NCBI GenBank assembly: GCA_002399975.1
Contig: DHER01000079.1
Coordinates: 1-43,558, forward strand
Length of the DNA: 43,558 nucleotides
Direction of reading: 5' to 3'
Source: Firmicutes bacterium UBA4845
Lineage (GTDB): Bacteria; Bacillota; Clostridia; Tissierellales; Sedimentibacteraceae
In this document: one piece after another, positions 8,745-17,264 of the stretch
How the letters are laid out: each line of letters begins with the position of its first letter
Numbering within the stretch: position 1 is the stretch's first letter
Translations under genes and position numbers: made by a program
The notes under the pieces: model-generated
What the model was told of the DNA's origin: nothing
What the model saw: only the letters and a program-made list of their open reading frames with translations
The model's database searches: none

Positions 8745-9440
8745 ATGGCAAGATTAAATGTAAATCCCACCAGAATGGTCTTAACTACTCTTAAAAAGCG
8801 TTTAAAAGTTGCATCAAAAGGTCACAAAATGCTTAAGGATAAACGTGATGAGCTCATGAAACAATTTTTGGAGCTTGCAAGAAAAAATAAAGCTCTTCGT
8901 GAGCAGGTGGAAGTAAATATAGGAGATGTTTATTCAAACTTCGTGATTGCCAGTGCCGTTATGTCTCCAGAAATCCTAAATGAAGCGCTGATGTTTCCGA
9001 AGCAGGGTGTTTCTATAGAGGTTAGCAATAAAAATGTTATGAGTGTCAACGTACCTGTATTTGACTTTAAGACTACAACTGATGATATTTCAAACATTTA
9101 TCCTTACGGATTTGCAACTACTTCGGCCGAACTTGATAATGCAATTGAAAATTTATCGGATATTTTTCCGGAATTGCTCAGCCTGGCTGCAGTTGAGAAA
9201 GAAGTTCAGCTTCTGGCGTCAGAGATAGAAAAGACCAGAAGAAGAGTTAATGCCCTTGAATATGTTATGATTCCCCAATTAGAAGAAACCATAAAGTATA
9301 TTCAAATGAAGCTGGATGAAAATGAAAGAGGAAATCAGATAAGGCTCATGAAAGTTAAAGATATAATGGTTCAGGAAGCAATAGAAGAAAAACAGGAATT
9401 TACAAAATCTTCACTGGACGAATACTGTTCAAAGGAATAG
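8745..9440 (+). CDS. ntpD: V-type ATPase subunit D (central shaft)
   Basis: This 231-residue rotor shaft is a long antiparallel coiled coil turning inside the A3B3 head. The start LNVNPTRMVLTTLKKRLKVA and the C-terminal VNALEYVMIPQLEETIKYIQ are conserved family blocks at the two coiled-coil arms. The usual short hairpin region lies between. ATG 8745 follows GAGAGGTGAGG, 12 bases after ntpB. It is the last ATPase gene. The E. hirae genes ntpH and ntpJ that follow ntpD there are absent here. Confidence 0.95.
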   Translation: MARLNVNPTRMVLTTLKKRLKVASKGHKMLKDKRDELMKQFLELARKNKALREQVEVNIGDVYSNFVIASAVMSPEILNEALMFPKQGVSIEVSNKNVMSVNVPVFDFKTTTDDISNIYPYGFATTSAELDNAIENLSDIFPELLSLAAVEKEVQLLASEIEKTRRRVNALEYVMIPQLEETIKYIQMKLDENERGNQIRLMKVKDIMVQEAIEEKQEFTKSSLDEYCSKE

Positions 9441-9506
9441 AATATCTTATGTAAATAGTTAATAAGTAACAGTTAGAAAAGTATTTTTATTTTCAGAGGG
9501 ATAAAT

Positions 9507-9941
9507 TTGAATAAAAAAAAACAAAAATTACCGGCTCACAATTCAGTTCCTCCCAAATCGCCTTTTAAGTTGTACGGATTGGTTATCCACGGCAAGGGCA
9601 GGGGAATGGCAGTAGGCATGCCTACTGCCAATTTACAAATTGATACGAAAAAAAATCTGCCCAAGCCAGGTGTATATGCAGCAGTAGTATATATAGGAGA
9701 CAGTACATATTTGGGTGTTACAAATGTAGGACTTAGGCCTACTGTGGACAATAGCAAAGACATTACTGTAGAAACCATTATTATTAATTTTACCGGCGAT
9801 TTATATGGTGAATACATTACCCTGGAATTATTTGATTTTATAAGGCCGACAAAAAAAATGGAATCATTAATTGATGTAAAAAAGCAAGTAGAAAAAGACT
9901 GCAAATATGTTGAGGATTTATTTAGAGATACTATGATTTGA
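9507..9941 (+). CDS. Stand-alone riboflavin kinase domain protein
   Basis: This 144-residue protein is the flavokinase (ATP:riboflavin phosphotransferase) domain that normally forms the C-terminal half of bifunctional RibF. Key blocks are GKGRGMAVGMPTANLQI (residues 29-45, with the PTAN motif at 39-42), LPKPGVYAAVVYI, TNVGLRPTV (72-80) and the presumed catalytic Glu89 in VETIIINFTGDLYGEY. There is no FAD synthetase domain, so it would make FMN only. The N-terminal 18 residues are a basic, Pro-rich tail. The start is TTG 9507 with AGAGGG six bases upstream. It follows the V-ATPase operon without an obvious terminator and may be cotranscribed. Confidence 0.8.
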   Translation: MNKKKQKLPAHNSVPPKSPFKLYGLVIHGKGRGMAVGMPTANLQIDTKKNLPKPGVYAAVVYIGDSTYLGVTNVGLRPTVDNSKDITVETIIINFTGDLYGEYITLELFDFIRPTKKMESLIDVKKQVEKDCKYVEDLFRDTMI

Positions 9942-10123
9942 TGTAATGTTATCCGTAAATAAGCGTTGAGTGGAGGCTGCACACTTCCCCTTGCATTATT
10001 GAGATGAGTCAGTACTTAAATGTTTTTATTTATTGCATTTATTTTATCTTTGTAATATCATAAAGAATGTAAAACATTTAAAACATTAAAGTATAGATAA
10101 GATTTTGCGAGGAGGAATAGATT

Positions 10124-11095
10124 ATGTTTGAAACTATGATTGAAAAATTAAAAAATGGCCCTAAAAAACTTGTATTTACGGAAGGTACCGATCCAAGAAT
10201 TCTTGAAGCTGGAAGCCGGTTAAAGCAAGAAAAAATTATTGAGCCCTTGCTGTTAGGTGATCCAAAGGAAATTCAAGATGCATCAAAAAAATATGGATTT
10301 TCTGTAAATGGTATTGAAATTATTAATCCGGCAGATTATCCTGAAATTGATACAATGGTTGCCAAAATGGTGGAATTGAGAAAAGGAAAAATGAATGAGT
10401 CAGAGTGCCGTGAAGCTTTGAAAAAATCAAACTATTTTGGTACAATGCTGGTAAAATTAGGATATGCCTACGGACTTTTGGGAGGCGCTACATATTCTAC
10501 TGCCGACACAGTTCGCCCCGCTCTTCAGCTTATAAAGACAAAACCTGGAAATAAAATTGTTTCAAGTTGTTTTATTATGCATAGGGCTGCAGAAAAAGGA
10601 GACGAAAAATACGTTATGGGCGATTGTGCCATCAACTTGGATCCAAGTGAGGATGAACTTGTTGAAATTGCTATTGAAACAGCAAAGACAGCAAAAATAT
10701 TTTCTGTTGAACCAAAAGTTGCCATGCTTTCTTATAGTACTTTAGGTTCAGGCAAGGGTGAATCTGTAGATAAAGTCAGAAATGCAGCTGCCAAATTAAA
10801 ATCCATGGATCTTGATTTTCCGGTTGAAGGGGAAATTCAATTTGATGCTGCTTTTTGCCCGGAGGTTGCAAAGACAAAAGCACCGAACTCTCCTGTGGCA
10901 GGTCAGGCAAATACATTTGTGTTCCCTGATATAAGCGCCGGAAATATTGGTTATAAAATAGCTCAGCGTCTTGGAAACTTTGAGGCTATAGGACCTATAA
11001 TGCAGGGATTAAACGCACCAATCAATGACCTTTCAAGAGGCTGTAACGCAGATGAAGTATATAAGATGGCCATTGTTACTGCATCTTTACGATAA
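10124..11095 (+). CDS. pta: Phosphate acetyltransferase
   Basis: This 323-residue protein would convert acetyl-CoA and phosphate to acetyl-phosphate, feeding ATP formation by an acyl kinase. It is the short PTA_PTB-type enzyme without the N-terminal DRTGG/P-loop domain. Family blocks are KKLVFTEGTDPRILEAGSRL near the N-terminus, YFGTMLVKLGYAYGLLGGAT, SCFIMHR, GEIQFDAAFCPEVA and VFPDISAGNIGYKIAQRLG towards the C-terminus. It reads as Pta rather than phosphate butyryltransferase, but substrate range cannot be settled from sequence. RBS GAGGAGG is upstream. No acetate kinase gene is adjacent, and the only acyl kinase in the window is buk at 28009. Confidence 0.92.
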   Translation: MFETMIEKLKNGPKKLVFTEGTDPRILEAGSRLKQEKIIEPLLLGDPKEIQDASKKYGFSVNGIEIINPADYPEIDTMVAKMVELRKGKMNESECREALKKSNYFGTMLVKLGYAYGLLGGATYSTADTVRPALQLIKTKPGNKIVSSCFIMHRAAEKGDEKYVMGDCAINLDPSEDELVEIAIETAKTAKIFSVEPKVAMLSYSTLGSGKGESVDKVRNAAAKLKSMDLDFPVEGEIQFDAAFCPEVAKTKAPNSPVAGQANTFVFPDISAGNIGYKIAQRLGNFEAIGPIMQGLNAPINDLSRGCNADEVYKMAIVTASLR

Positions 11096-11148
11096 ATGGT
11101 AAAATAAAAATTACAAAATAAAATCATAATGTAAAAAATAATTAAATT

Positions 11149-11183
11149 AAATGCTATATTCTCAAAGGTGGAATATAGCATTT
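11149..11183 (+). terminator. Hairpin terminator after pta
   Basis: There is a perfect 13-bp stem: AAATGCTATATTC (11149-11161) pairs with GAATATAGCATTT (11171-11183) around a 9-base loop. It is followed by a weak U-rich stretch (GTTAGATTTTAG). The AT-rich stem makes it a moderate terminator or processing hairpin. It separates pta from polC. Confidence 0.5.
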
Positions 11184-11318
11184 GTTAGATTTTAGGAGGT
11201 ATGGTTTTAGACTTTTATACTATATAAGACAAGGCATTTAACACATAGTTAATTGAGGGTTTTAAAATATATGGATTTGATATATAATGACAGAGTATAA
11301 ATTTTTTCTAAGAGGGTT

Positions 11319-14300
11319 ATGCACAAAATGAAAAGAATAAACGAGGCTTTCAGCGATTATAATGCTGGTGGAAATATAAATGCAGCTGTAGTGGAGGGGA
11401 TAATCCTAAATAAAAAAACCAGGGTTCTTGAAATGAAAATAAGCTCGGATAAATATATTAATGCAAAAGAAATAAAAATGCTGAATGATTTTATCAAGGG
11501 AAAATTCGGACTGAGGGATTCTAAAATAATTGTAAATTATACAGGCGATTTAGATAAAAAACCTAAAGAGGAAGAATTGAAAAATGTTATAAATTCTTTG
11601 TCGGAAAAATATCCTGCATTAAAATCATTATTGAATAACTGTGAATATGAAGTAGATGGAAATACGATAAACTTTAATTTTAAAATAGCTGTAACGAATT
11701 TTTTAAAATCCAAAGGCTATGATGATATAATACGTAAAGCAGTAAAAGATATTTATTCTGAAGATTATCAAATAAATTTTTCAGATAATATAAGCAGTGA
11801 TGAATTTATAGAGCAGCATGAGAAGGCAGTTGCAAGAGAAATCCAGCTTATCCAAAATGAAACCAAAACAGTTTTGAAAGGCAATTCTTCAAGTAAAGAA
11901 AAACATGTTTCCGATAATAATTCCTCACCGATCATATTTGGAAGAAGTTTAAAAATAAGGGAGAACATTATTAAAATTACGGATATAACTCCAGATGAAG
12001 GTAAAATAGCCATAGAAGGTGAAATTTCAAATATTGATTCAAAAGAACTTAAGAGCGGAAAAGTATTGATTTCATTTGATTTATACGACGGCTCAAGTTC
12101 CATGACCTGCAAGGCATTCTGCAAACATGGTGAAGAAGTACAGCTTTTGTCAAGATTGAAGTCTGCAAAAGGTGTAAGAATTGCCGGAAATTCCGGATAT
12201 AGCAAATTTTCCGGAGAAATTGAGCTTATTGTCAATACCATTATTGAAACTGAAGGCATGAAGAAAACGGAAAGAATAGATAATGCGAAAATTAAAAGAG
12301 TAGAGCTTCACATGCATACTAAGATGAGCCAGATGGATGGTATGACCAGTGCAAGTGATTTAATCAATCGGGCCATGAGCTGGGGAATGAGCTCAATTGC
12401 CATAACAGACCATGGTGGAGTGCAGTCTTTTCCAGAGGCACACAAACTTTTGGGAAGAGATAATCCCAATATGAAGGTTATATATGGTGTGGAAGCATAT
12501 TTGGCACCGGATAAAAAATCTTCTGTAGCTAATTCAAAAGGTCAGAGCCTTGATACTGTCTATTGTGTATTGGATCTGGAAACTACAGGATTCTCACCTG
12601 TGACAGAAAAAATTACCGAGATAGGTGTTATGAAAATCCAAGGAGGAAATGTTACAGAGGAATTCAGCTGTTTTGTTAACCCTGAGAAGCCTATTCCTGC
12701 AAGAGTTGTTGAACTTACCAATATTACTGATGATATGGTAAGTAATGCAGAAACAATAGAGCAGGTATTTCCCAAGTTGCTTGACTTTATTGAAGGTAGT
12801 GTTTTAGTAGCTCACAATGCTGAGTTTGATATAAACTTTTTAAAGCACAATGCCGCATCTTTAGGATATGATTTTGATTATACATATGTGGATACATTAT
12901 CCTTGGCAAAAGAACTATTTCCAGATTTTAAGACTTATAAATTAGGTAGAATTGCAAAAAAATTAAGTATAACTGTTGATGTTGCCCACAGAGCATTAGA
13001 TGATGTGGCTACTACAGTTAAAATATTTAATATTATGCTTGAAAAGTTAAGGCAAAGAGGCGCAAAAGATATTGATGATATTGAATTTGTCGCATCCGAT
13101 GAAAAAGCTAAAAAGGAGGAATATAAAAAGCTTAATACATATCATGCAGTAATACTGGCGAAAGATTATACAGGATTAAAAAACTTGTACAAGCTTGTGT
13201 CCTATTCTCATTTAAACTATTTCTACAAAAAACCGAGAATATTGAAAAGCCTTTATAGAAAATATTCAGAAGGTTTGATTCTGGGCAGCGGCTGCAGTGA
13301 AGGAGAGCTTTTTCAGGCAATCTTTTTGGGAAAATCAGAACAAGAAATTGAGACAATTGCCAGTGAGTATGATTATCTGGAAATACAGCCTGTGGGCAAT
13401 AATGATTATCTGGTGAGGACAGGGCAGGTTCCTGATGAAGAATATATAAGGAATATCAATAGAAAAATAGTAGCTTTGGGTGAAAAATTAAATAAGTATG
13501 TTGTGGCAACCGGAGATGTTCATTTTATGGACCCTGAGGATGAAATATACAGGCGAATTCTTGAATCAGGCCAAGGGTACAGGGACGCTGACAACCAGGC
13601 TCCGCTCTATTTAAAGACCACAGAAGAGATGCTCATGGAATTTTCTTATTTAGGAGAAGAAAAAGCCTATGAAGTTGTAGTGACCAACACAAATAAAATA
13701 TCAGATATGTGCCAGCAGATAAGTCCTATTTCTTCCGAAAAATGCCCTCCTCATATAGAGGGCTGTGAGGAAGATATTAAAAATATTGCCTTTAAAAAGG
13801 CATATGAAATTTATGGTGATCCGCTTCCGGAAATTGTTAATCAAAGACTTAACAAAGAGCTCGATTCTATAATAAAGAATGGCTTTTCAGTAATGTATAT
13901 AATAGCTCAAAAATTAGTAAAAAAATCAAATGAGGACGGGTATCTTGTAGGTTCAAGAGGTTCCGTAGGTTCTTCTCTTGTGGCATATATGGCAGGCATA
14001 ACAGAGGTAAATGCCATGCCGCCTCATTATGTATGTCCAAAATGCAAGTATTCAGATTTTACAGATTACGGCTGTCAAATAGGTTTTGACCTTCCAGATA
14101 AAACATGCCCTGTATGTGGCGAGGAATTGACAAAGGATGGGATTGATATCCCCTTCGAAACCTTCCTTGGATACAATGGAGATAAAGAACCTGATATCGA
14201 TTTAAATTTCTCAGGTGAATATCAGGCAAAGGCACATAAATATACAGAAGTTATATTTGGTAAAGGAACAACTTTTAAGGCTGGAACCATAGGAACCATA

Positions 14301-15638
14301 GCGGAAAAAACAGCGTTCGGATATGTAAGAAAATATTATGAAGAAAAAAATATCCATATTAATAAAGCGGAGATTGCAAGGATTTTAAAAGGGTGTACAG
14401 GTATAAAAAGAACTACGGGACAGCACCCAGGAGGAATCATAGTCGTGCCTAAAGGAAGGGAAATTTTTGAATTCTGTCCTGTGCAGCATCCGGCAGACGA
14501 CTCGAAATCAGACATTATAACAACGCATTTTGACTATCATTCCATTGATCAGAACTTGCTCAAATTAGACATATTAGGGCATGATGATCCTACGGTAATC
14601 AGAATGCTGCAGGACATAACCGGTGTTGATCCGAAAACAATACCTATGGATGATAAAGAAACAATGTCTTTGTTTTCATCAACAAAGGCATTGAAAGTTA
14701 CTCCTGAGCAGATAAACTCCAAAGTTGGAACATATGGTGTGCCGGAATTTGGCACAAGGTTTGTAAGAGGAATGCTTTTGGACATAATGCCCAAGACATT
14801 TATGGATTTAATATGTATATCAGGACTTTCTCATGGTACTGATGTTTGGCTGGGAAATGCCAAGGAGTTGATTGATTCAGGAACAGTCAAAACTATAAGT
14901 GAGGCTGTTTGCACCAGGGATGATATTATGGTATATCTCATAAAAAAAGGGCTTCCACCGAACTCAGCATTTAAAATAATGGAGACAGTACGAAAAGGTA
15001 AGGTGCCGAAAGAGCCTAAGTGGCCTGAATATGAGGAAATGATGCGTGAACATCAGGTACCGGAATGGTATATTGATTCATGCAAGAAAATAAAATATAT
15101 GTTTCCCAAGGCGCATGCTGCTGCCTATGTAATGATGGCTTTCAGGATTGCATGGTTTAAGGTGCACATTCCCATGGCTTATTATGCAGCATATTTTACC
15201 ATAAGAGCCAAAGCTTTTGATGCTGAGTTTATGATTTGCGGCAAAGAAACAGCAAAGAAAAAAATGAAAGAAATAGAAGAACAGGGAAATCAAGCTGTAA
15301 GCAGGGATAAGGATATGTATGAAGATTTGGAACTTGTTTTGGAAATGTATGAAAGAGGTTTTAAATTTCTTCCTATAGATTTATATAAGTCTCATTTTTC
15401 AAAATTTATTGTGGAAGCGGACGGGTTAAGACCTCCATTTAACAGTATATCAGGCATGGGAACAGTAGCGGCAGAAGGGATATATAATGCGGCCCATGAT
15501 AAGGAACTTTTAAAATCAATTGATGATTTGAAAAAGCGTGCCAAAATAGGTAATGCCGCCATTGAACTTCTTAAAAAATTCAATTGTCTTGACGGTCTTC
15601 CGGAAAGCGATCAGCTTAGTTTCTTTGACGTTATTTAA
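11319..15638 (+). CDS. polC: DNA polymerase III alpha subunit, PolC type
   Basis: This 1439-residue protein is the leading-strand replicative polymerase of low-GC Gram-positives. Domain order: an N-terminal region of about 210 residues; an OB fold (about 215-310); a PHP domain starting near residue 328 (VELHMHTKMSQMDG); an inserted DEDDh 3'-5' exonuclease with Asp419/Glu421 (LDLETTGFSP) ending with HRALDD; the rest of PHP; and a Zn-binding pair CPKC...CPVC. The palm follows, with Asp959 and Asp961 (EPDIDLNFSGEY), then a thumb/finger region including FPKAHAAAYVMMAFR. ATG 11319 is only two bases past GAGGG, and ATG 11328 (11 bases) is an alternative start. No proS or nusA neighbours are present. 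Confidence 0.97.
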   Translation: MHKMKRINEAFSDYNAGGNINAAVVEGIILNKKTRVLEMKISSDKYINAKEIKMLNDFIKGKFGLRDSKIIVNYTGDLDKKPKEEELKNVINSLSEKYPALKSLLNNCEYEVDGNTINFNFKIAVTNFLKSKGYDDIIRKAVKDIYSEDYQINFSDNISSDEFIEQHEKAVAREIQLIQNETKTVLKGNSSSKEKHVSDNNSSPIIFGRSLKIRENIIKITDITPDEGKIAIEGEISNIDSKELKSGKVLISFDLYDGSSSMTCKAFCKHGEEVQLLSRLKSAKGVRIAGNSGYSKFSGEIELIVNTIIETEGMKKTERIDNAKIKRVELHMHTKMSQMDGMTSASDLINRAMSWGMSSIAITDHGGVQSFPEAHKLLGRDNPNMKVIYGVEAYLAPDKKSSVANSKGQSLDTVYCVLDLETTGFSPVTEKITEIGVMKIQGGNVTEEFSCFVNPEKPIPARVVELTNITDDMVSNAETIEQVFPKLLDFIEGSVLVAHNAEFDINFLKHNAASLGYDFDYTYVDTLSLAKELFPDFKTYKLGRIAKKLSITVDVAHRALDDVATTVKIFNIMLEKLRQRGAKDIDDIEFVASDEKAKKEEYKKLNTYHAVILAKDYTGLKNLYKLVSYSHLNYFYKKPRILKSLYRKYSEGLILGSGCSEGELFQAIFLGKSEQEIETIASEYDYLEIQPVGNNDYLVRTGQVPDEEYIRNINRKIVALGEKLNKYVVATGDVHFMDPEDEIYRRILESGQGYRDADNQAPLYLKTTEEMLMEFSYLGEEKAYEVVVTNTNKISDMCQQISPISSEKCPPHIEGCEEDIKNIAFKKAYEIYGDPLPEIVNQRLNKELDSIIKNGFSVMYIIAQKLVKKSNEDGYLVGSRGSVGSSLVAYMAGITEVNAMPPHYVCPKCKYSDFTDYGCQIGFDLPDKTCPVCGEELTKDGIDIPFETFLGYNGDKEPDIDLNFSGEYQAKAHKYTEVIFGKGTTFKAGTIGTIAEKTAFGYVRKYYEEKNIHINKAEIARILKGCTGIKRTTGQHPGGIIVVPKGREIFEFCPVQHPADDSKSDIITTHFDYHSIDQNLLKLDILGHDDPTVIRMLQDITGVDPKTIPMDDKETMSLFSSTKALKVTPEQINSKVGTYGVPEFGTRFVRGMLLDIMPKTFMDLICISGLSHGTDVWLGNAKELIDSGTVKTISEAVCTRDDIMVYLIKKGLPPNSAFKIMETVRKGKVPKEPKWPEYEEMMREHQVPEWYIDSCKKIKYMFPKAHAAAYVMMAFRIAWFKVHIPMAYYAAYFTIRAKAFDAEFMICGKETAKKKMKEIEEQGNQAVSRDKDMYEDLELVLEMYERGFKFLPIDLYKSHFSKFIVEADGLRPPFNSISGMGTVAAEGIYNAAHDKELLKSIDDLKKRAKIGNAAIELLKKFNCLDGLPESDQLSFFDVI

Positions 15639-15700
15639 ATAATTTTCTTAAATAAATGGACTGTTGCATTAAGGTTTTATTATATATTTCATATATTAAA

Positions 15701-15725
15701 ACACCGGTTCTTTGTGAATCGGTGT
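15701..15725. terminator. Shared terminator between polC and the convergent gene
   Basis: ACACCGGTTC (15701-15710) pairs with GAATCGGTGT (15716-15725), a 10-bp stem with one G-U and a 5-base loop. On the minus strand it is followed by TTTTAA, making it a terminator for the gene at 15776-16429. On the plus strand the U-tract is weak. It lies between convergent genes, so bidirectional use is likely. Confidence 0.6.
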
Positions 15726-15775
15726 TCTTCAGGTATGCAGTTTGTAATTATTTACCTCCTAACCGAGTATTAAAT

Positions 15776-16429
15776 TTAAGGCTGGTAAGGTTGGTATTGC
15801 TGGATAGGTTCTTCCCACCATGCGAAGGATATCCTGCCAGTAGCAGGTAATGTGGGAGTTTCAGGGTTGGAAATGTATACTAATAATGACCCTCCGGGTG
15901 GAAATATTAAAGCACCATTGTCAAAAGAGCTTACAGTTGCACCGGGAGGGCCGCTTCTGCCATATGCTCTTACTCCTCCCTCCGGGTACCCTCTTACACC
16001 TATCGCGTACTCCAGTTTAACCTTAGGTACTGGAAGAGGGATTAATGCAGTATTTCCAGGTGTTACAGCAGATGATTCCTGTATTATTCCGGGTGGGGAG
16101 CTGTTAAACCATACTTGAACCCTGATTGATGATGATGTAACATCACTGACGGTCCATGCAAACATATGCAGGTTAACTCCGGAATCATGGGGGTTATATA
16201 ATCTTGCCCAGGCTCCGGTTGCATTGCCGAAATTTAAATTTTCCACAACTCCCACAAAATATTTTCCTTCAAGAGATTTGGCAAGCTCTATTGGAATGTT
16301 TACAGAATAGTACATATTCGGCCATATGTTTGCCGGCAGCTGTTCCTGACTTGATAATACCGTATGATTATTATAGAAATTGGCGTTTTCCTGTGCTTTT
16401 TGGGTATATGCATAATAAGGATTATCCAT
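15776..16429 (-). CDS. Protein of unknown function, DUF6143-like
   Basis: This 217-residue protein has no signal peptide or membrane helix. The central part looks like a beta-rich domain (SLEGKYFVGVVENLNFGN, ATGAWARLYNPHDSGVNLHM, SIRVQVWFNS), then a Gly/Pro-rich stretch and a Pro/Gln/Tyr tail (PIQQYQPYQP). The pattern GKYFVG...LNFGN...W..L.NP..SGVN reminds me of the clostridial DUF6143 family. That is recollection, not a search, and the function is unknown. RBS AAAGGAG lies upstream of ATG 16427-16429 on the minus strand. It is a single gene, opposite to its neighbours, ending at a shared terminator. Confidence 0.6.
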   Translation of the reverse strand: MDNPYYAYTQKAQENANFYNNHTVLSSQEQLPANIWPNMYYSVNIPIELAKSLEGKYFVGVVENLNFGNATGAWARLYNPHDSGVNLHMFAWTVSDVTSSSIRVQVWFNSSPPGIIQESSAVTPGNTALIPLPVPKVKLEYAIGVRGYPEGGVRAYGRSGPPGATVSSFDNGALIFPPGGSLLVYISNPETPTLPATGRISFAWWEEPIQQYQPYQP

Positions 16430-16641
16430 TTATATTTCTCCTTTCCACTACAATATATTATTTTAATATATTTATGATTATAGTACCTGACAACCGGCCA
16501 GGTCTTTATCCATCTTGTTGCAATGATGTTTATACATTATATGCTGTAGAGAAAATAATTGTTAAGCTGAATAGTTTAATATTGCGAAATGAAAAGAATG
16601 GGCAGCATCCATGTATGGAAACTGTATTATTCTTTGAATTA

Positions 16642-16670
16642 TTTACAATAAAACTGAAAGATGCTATAAT
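16642..16670 (+). promoter_or_regulatory. Strong extended -10 promoter of the FMN-binding protein
   Basis: TTTACA (16642-16647), a 17-base spacer, and TATAAT (16665-16670) preceded by TGC, that is, an extended -10. It is 30 bases upstream of the start codon and among the best promoter matches in the window. Confidence 0.7.
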
Positions 16671-16699
16671 ACATTGTGCTAAAAAAATAGGAGGAAAAA

Positions 16700-17050
16700 A
16701 TGAAAAAGGTTTTAATTGTTGTATTAATATTAGCGTTGTCTTATGGAATATTAGCTGTAGGTAATAATTTAACAGCAGATACTGCACAGGCTGCAGATAC
16801 ATATACAGGAACAGCAGACGGTTTTGGAGGAGAAGTATCTGTAACTGTTAAGGTGAACGGAAATAAAATTGTTGATGTTGCAGCAGAAGGGCCTGAAGAA
16901 ACCGAAGGAATTGGCTCGAAGGCCGTTGAGCAGCTTCCTGCTAAAATAAAAGAAGCAAACTCAACAAATGTTGATGCCATAACAGGAGCAACATTTACCA
17001 GCAAGGCAATAATTGAAGCTGTAAACAAAGCACTGGAATCAGCTAAATAG
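16700..17050 (+). CDS. Secreted single-domain FMN-binding protein
   Basis: This 116-residue protein has a Sec signal peptide (MKKVLIVVLILALSYGILAV, likely cleaved near AQA-A at residues 29-32) followed by an FMN_bind domain of RnfG/NqrC type. The flavinylation-type motif is DAITGATFTS, with Thr98 as the presumed phosphoester attachment site. In this family the FMN is linked by the ApbE transferase, and no apbE gene is in the window. There is no lipobox cysteine and no second membrane helix, so the mature protein of about 85 residues should be free outside the membrane or loosely wall-associated. RBS AGGAGG is upstream. A strong promoter in front and a strong terminator behind make it monocistronic. 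An electron-transfer role is inferred. Confidence 0.85.
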   Translation: MKKVLIVVLILALSYGILAVGNNLTADTAQAADTYTGTADGFGGEVSVTVKVNGNKIVDVAAEGPEETEGIGSKAVEQLPAKIKEANSTNVDAITGATFTSKAIIEAVNKALESAK

Positions 17051-17074
17051 TTAGTTCTAAAAAATACAGGAAGG

Positions 17075-17099
17075 AGCCCACGAGTGTGGGCTGTTTTTT
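17075..17099 (+). terminator. Rho-independent terminator
   Basis: AGCCCAC (17075-17081), loop GAGT, GTGGGCT (17086-17092), then GTTTTTT. A classic strong terminator for the FMN-binding gene. Confidence 0.9.
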
Positions 17100-17264
17100 A
17101 GTTCAAATTTTTTAATATAATGAATTTCGTATTGTATAAGTGTAGCAGCAACAGTGAATGTTAATAAGGCTTGTTTTCTAAAATCCTATATATGTATATA
17201 ATCGCAAACAGTGCAGATTATATTAATAGATTTTTATAATTAAAGTTATACAGAAAGGATGCCT

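Noticed and set aside
9536..9982. 148-codon minus-strand ORF opposite the riboflavin kinase gene
   Set aside because: It is antisense shadow of a gene with clear family motifs, with no ribosome binding site.
9942..10123. Structured RNA in the gap before pta (GGAGGCTGCACACTTCCCC area)
   Set aside because: I could not form a stem longer than four or five pairs.
11194..11227. Short ORF (MVLDFYTI) after AGGAGGT upstream of polC
   Set aside because: Zero spacing to the ATG and only eight codons, with no leader-peptide attenuator structure after it.
16204..16764. 186-codon plus-strand ORF opposite the DUF6143-like gene
   Set aside because: It overlaps a well-supported minus gene, the FMN-gene promoter and the FMN-gene start, and has no ribosome binding site.
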